Of a stretch of 64,000 nucleotides of DNA, positions 60,557 to 64,000 are shown one piece after another. The DNA lies in contig JANTQA010000026.1 of assembly GCA_027625915.1 (NCBI GenBank), positions 6,572,001-6,636,000 on the forward strand. The letters are read 5' to 3'. Under the pieces are notes generated by a model. The model saw only the letters and a list, made by a program, of their open reading frames with translations. It had not been told where the DNA came from and did no database searches. The first letter of the stretch is position 1. Each line of letters opens with the position of its first letter. Source of the DNA: Anaeramoeba flamelloides (Eukaryota > Metamonada > Anaeramoebidae). Made by a program: the position numbers and the translations under genes.

Positions 60557-62124
60557 TTGATAAATATATAAATTATCAAAAAACCAACAGATCTGGCAAT
60601 TGGTTATATAAAGTAAGATATTATGAATTTATCAATTTTGATCCTTTTGGTATATGGAGAGATTAAAAAATACTATATCTAAAAAAATTATGAGTTAAAT
60701 GAACAAAAACAATCGTGGTTGTCATGATGCCTTTGCTTAATTCAGGGTAAAGTTTCCAAAATCTTGATTATTGTTATCAAATTGCGATATTTTGGAAAAT
60801 CCTGATATTCAATAATATCGTGATGATATGACAAATCTCAATATTGTATAAAATCGTTATAATTATTATAAAATTCTGATAAATGTGAAAATATCACGAA
60901 AATTATTAAAAAACATAATCATGATATAAAAGTTGATAGGCTTTTAGGCCTATTTCAGCAATATTTTGACAAAGCAATTTTTTTGATCAAAAAACAGATT
61001 ATGTATAAAACAATTTTTTTTTTTAGAAACATAGGTTAAAAAAAAAGATAAAAAATAACCTTTTTTCTACATTTTTTTATTGGTTATTTCTGGTGAAAAA
61101 AAATCTTTATTCGATAAGATGAGACTGATTATGGGTTTTATTTGTTTTTTCTCTTTTTTTTTTGATTTTTTTTTGGGAAATAAATAGGTAGTTTTTTCGT
61201 TAAAGTCTCTAAATATAAAAAAATATAAGAGACAGATGAAAACAAGACATGTGATTTTTCTCGAGATCTTAATTAATCTTTGATGTTTTTTATTATAAAA
61301 AAATAGAATTTTAAAGGTGCTGTAATTGGCTTGTTGCATATATTTTTGAGAGTTAAAAAACAGTGAAGAAAATAACTTTTTAAAAATACCTTAATTTAGA
61401 AAAAGTAATTTTTTTTATTGAGAGATATTAATTTGAATACTTTTATTAGAATTTATAATTTCTTCTAGCTTGAATGATTTAAAAAAAATGATAAAAAAAA
61501 ACTTTATATATTTTTTTATTTTTTTTTTGTAATTAAATTTCATTCCTTTAAGATCCTCACATTTTAATAAATAATATCTCGCGCAAATAGACTCATTGTA
61601 CGACAACAATCATAATATTTTTCAATCTGGGTGCTATAAATATCACCCTTTCAAGAAAAATATATTGTTTATATTCCAAACTTCACAAAAATAACAAATG
61701 ATAATATTGAATTTCGAATAATTTAGTATAATTTATTCTATGATTGGAATTAAGTTATTACACTTAACAAAAAAAAATAAAATTCAAAATTAATATTCTT
61801 TTGATTTTTTTTATTTTTTGATCTTTATTTGCCAGTCGAATTTCAAATTTTGAAAAAATTGTTCTGAAATTTGTCAATTCAACTAAAAAAATTGAAACTT
61901 TCAAGCTTAAAATATATTTTGAAAGTTATTTTTAAAGAGATATAAAAATTTATCTAAAGAATAATCACAAAAAATTAGATTTTTGATTCAGTCATTTTCT
62001 CAATTAATTTATCAGGGTTGGATTTTTACATTTAACAAAGGATGGAAATTGATAAATTCATAATACTTGGTCAATATAACCAATTGTTGGGGCTGTTGTT
62101 TTTTTGATAATTTATATATTTGTA
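60557..62124. repeat. Inverted repeat pair with 90-base arms
   Basis: The reverse complement of 60557-60648 matches 62037-62124 at most positions (shared ATTGATAAATTCATAATA, ATATAACCAATTG and GATAATTTATATATTTGT). The arms are 1.4 kb apart. This could be the TIRs of a decayed DNA transposon or two inverted copies of a short repeat. Internal open frames (61067-61339, 61415-61609) are not recognisable. Confidence 0.55.
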
Positions 62125-62179
62125 TAAAAATTCGGATAAAATTTCAATTTATACCTATATTTTAAATTGTTCATGAAAA

Positions 62180-62338
62180 ATGGAATTGATTATTTTGGTA
62201 ATTTCTCTATTTCCTGGTTTGATAGCTAGACAAAATTATTCAACACCAATCAAAGTACAACTTTACCCTTTTAATCAAATTTTTCGTCAAACAATCATTA
62301 ATCATTTTCAAATACATTGTGGAGACACCCTTACATAA
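62180..62338 (+). CDS. Small hypothetical open frame, 52 codons
   Basis: ATG-started frame with a hydrophobic N-terminus (MELIILVISLFPGLI) resembling a signal peptide and a varied remainder (STPIKVQLYPFNQIF, HFQIHCGDTLT). Base composition is slightly less AT-rich than the surroundings. No homologue recognised and no downstream exon found. It may be a decayed first exon or chance. Confidence 0.2.
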   Translation: MELIILVISLFPGLIARQNYSTPIKVQLYPFNQIFRQTIINHFQIHCGDTLT

Positions 62339-62976
62339 ATACTGATATATTCGAATAAATTTCACAAAATTTTTCGTTCATTTTCCATTTTGTAAAATCT
62401 TCGAACTGTTTCTTATCAAACATCACCTGATAAAAAATATTTTGAAGAACAACTAATTTTCCAGAGTTTCTTAACACTTTACTTGATAAAATGCTTTATT
62501 CAAAGCTTGAGCATAATATTTACAAAGTGGGAATCAAGTAAAAATTTCCAAACATAAATTGCAATTTATCAGTAAATAAAAAGAATTATTGAAGTAAACA
62601 CAAAATAAAATATCTTATGTCTCCAAACCAATTTTTGGATATCAATTTTTGTGGTTGGTAAACTTTTTTGTTGGTACTTTAATGAAATGAAAAAATGATA
62701 TATCAGGCTATAAATATCAAAAAAATATAAGTGTCCAAAATTATCAAATTGAATCAAAGTCCGAGACAAATTTGTTTTCAAGAACAGTTAGATTTAATCA
62801 AGGAAAATATGTTTTGGTTTATCATTTTTTTATTAAATCTCTCAAAATGTAAGTTTTTTTAATTTAATTTTAAATCTTTTTTTTTTTTAAATTTCTTTTG
62901 CTTTTTTTAATTTCTTTTTTATTTAAAAATATTTTGTTCGCTCTGTCAAACTAAATTAGAAAAACAACACATTAAA

Positions 62977-63435
62977 ATGTCTGAAGAACAAATTAAAGAA
63001 GAAAAATTAAGTGGATCTGAAGAAGAAGAAGAAATCAACGAAGAATCTGGATCCGAAGTTGAAGAAGAAAGCATGGATCTTATGACTGCCGTCCAAAAAG
63101 TGCTCAAATCTGCACTCCGTAATGACTCCCTCGCTAAGGGTCTTAATGAATCGATCAGAGCACTTGACTCTGGAAGAGCCAGATTGTGTGTTCTTGCCTC
63201 CGATGTTGACGATCCAAAATACGTCAACGTAATCACCACCTTATGTTCCGAAAATAACATCCAATTGATCAAGGCTCCATCTCGTGAATCCTTAGGTGAG
63301 TGGGTTGGATTATGTAAAATTGACGAAGAAGGTGTTGCTCAAAAAATCATCAAAACTTCTTGTGTTGTCGTAAAAGAATACGGTGACCAAAACCAGGCGT
63401 TAAACATCGTTCTCAAAAGCTTTAACAAAAACTAA
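62977..63435 (+). CDS. RPS12: 40S ribosomal protein eS12
   Basis: Small-subunit ribosomal protein eS12 (S12e), 152 residues (human 132). The conserved core runs from DLMTAVQKVLKSALRNDSL through ARLCVLASDVDDPKYV to LGEWVGLCKIDEEG and SCVVVKEYGD, as in other eukaryotes. The N-terminal 30 residues are an unusually long acidic extension (SEEQIKEEKLSGSEEEEE). Codon usage is richer in C and G at third positions than neighbouring genes, as expected for a highly expressed gene. The coding region has no intron. A 5' UTR intron 62849-62959 (GTAAGT..AAATTAG, 111 bases, CTAAAT branch-like motif) is likely, ending 17 bases before the ATG. Confidence 0.97.
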   Translation: MSEEQIKEEKLSGSEEEEEINEESGSEVEEESMDLMTAVQKVLKSALRNDSLAKGLNESIRALDSGRARLCVLASDVDDPKYVNVITTLCSENNIQLIKAPSRESLGEWVGLCKIDEEGVAQKIIKTSCVVVKEYGDQNQALNIVLKSFNKN

Positions 63436-64000
63436 TGATTTCCACTGACCAAAAAATAATAATAAAAAAAGATTGTTCTTAATAAGAAACAACGTAAGCC
63501 TAATAATATGACAAATATTGGTACTACATTTTAACAAAAACTTTTTAGAAAACTTCATCAACATTTTGAGAATAAATAAAATAAAATAGATTCTTGGATT
63601 TATCTAAGGAATTTTTTTAGCAAGATTTTCATTATCAAAGAATTTTCTTATTTTGTTTTTTTTTATTTTACTTTTGCTTTTTTTTTTTTTTTTCTTTTCA
63701 ATTTTTTCTTTTTTTGAATTTTTTCTTTTTCTTTTCAAAAACATCTTAATGTGAAGTGTTGCTTGAGATTTTTTAACACGACTTGGTTTGCTTTTGTAAA
63801 CTTTTGTTCATAATGTTTAAAACTTCTAGGATGGCTAATAGTTTCAAATTCTTTATTGAATTTTAGAAGCCTTCACTTGGATTGTAGACAACCAAAAAAC
63901 CAAAACACAAATTTCAAGATCAGGCTTTTTTAAAAATACAGATAGTTTCACAAGATTAAAGGAAAAGAAATCAAAAACCAAATTCAAAATTAAAAAAAAA
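63436..64000. other. 3' flank of eS12
   Basis: AT-rich with T-runs at 63655-63740. No further gene could be supported before the window ends. Confidence 0.5.

Larger units (their letters stand above)
59921..62848. other. Divergent spacer between the 56-kb gene and eS12
   Basis: Contains the 5' flanks of both genes. Holds an inverted-repeat pair (60557-60648 and 62037-62124), a GATATT/ATATCG-rich patch near 60770-60930 and a 52-codon open frame at 62180-62338, listed separately. Nothing else was recognised. Confidence 0.5.

Noticed and set aside
1-64000. CRISPR arrays, bacterial operons, rRNA genes or retroviral-type elements
   Set aside because: No regularly spaced repeats, no Shine-Dalgarno-organised genes, no rRNA motifs and no recognisable reverse transcriptase, integrase or capsid sequence were seen.

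Overview
This window is nuclear DNA of a very AT-rich eukaryote. It carries spliceosomal introns (GT..AG), a TOR kinase, an eS12 ribosomal protein, ARV1 and a calmodulin relative. The proteins are loaded with poly-Asn, Lys/Glu and Asn/Glu low-complexity runs. The look fits an amoeboid protist, and I suspect an Anaeramoeba-like anaerobic amoeba, but that is an inference from composition and protein style only. No bacterial operons, tRNA, rRNA or CRISPR were seen.

Layout. 3970-4747 (+): calmodulin-like gene whose ATG is split by an intron. 7214-10594 (-): intronless LRR-PP2C phosphatase. 10.6-14.8 kb: gene-free, filled with DNA-transposon-like inverted-repeat elements and one copy of a 1.1-kb recent duplication. 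15109-16192 (+): ARV1 in three exons. 16.2-21.2 kb: gene-free, with an 865-bp foldback element. 21206-33737 (+): TOR kinase of about 2983 residues in three exons, with a 3.47-kb intron that contains a 173-bp inverted copy of TOR's own coding sequence. 34577-40282 (-): giant acidic protein with a U-box followed by several PH-like repeats. 44142-45036 (-): OsmC-family protein that lacks the expected catalytic cysteine. 46903-47882 (-): coiled-coil protein. 47.9-56 kb: gene desert holding a 2.25-kb imperfect palindrome (51351-53601) and the second copy of the 1.1-kb duplication. 56093-59920 (-): basic/acidic disordered protein with a C-terminal OB-like region. 62977-63435 (+): ribosomal protein eS12.

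The genes are housekeeping and signalling genes with no shared pathway. TOR and eS12 both bear on growth and translation, but their linkage looks accidental. Introns are mostly 70-270 bases, and several sit exactly at or beside the start codon. The intergenic DNA is rich in palindromes and TA-flanked short elements typical of Tc1/mariner-type non-autonomous transposons. All exon structures given here were inferred by eye from splice signals and protein similarity and have no transcript support.
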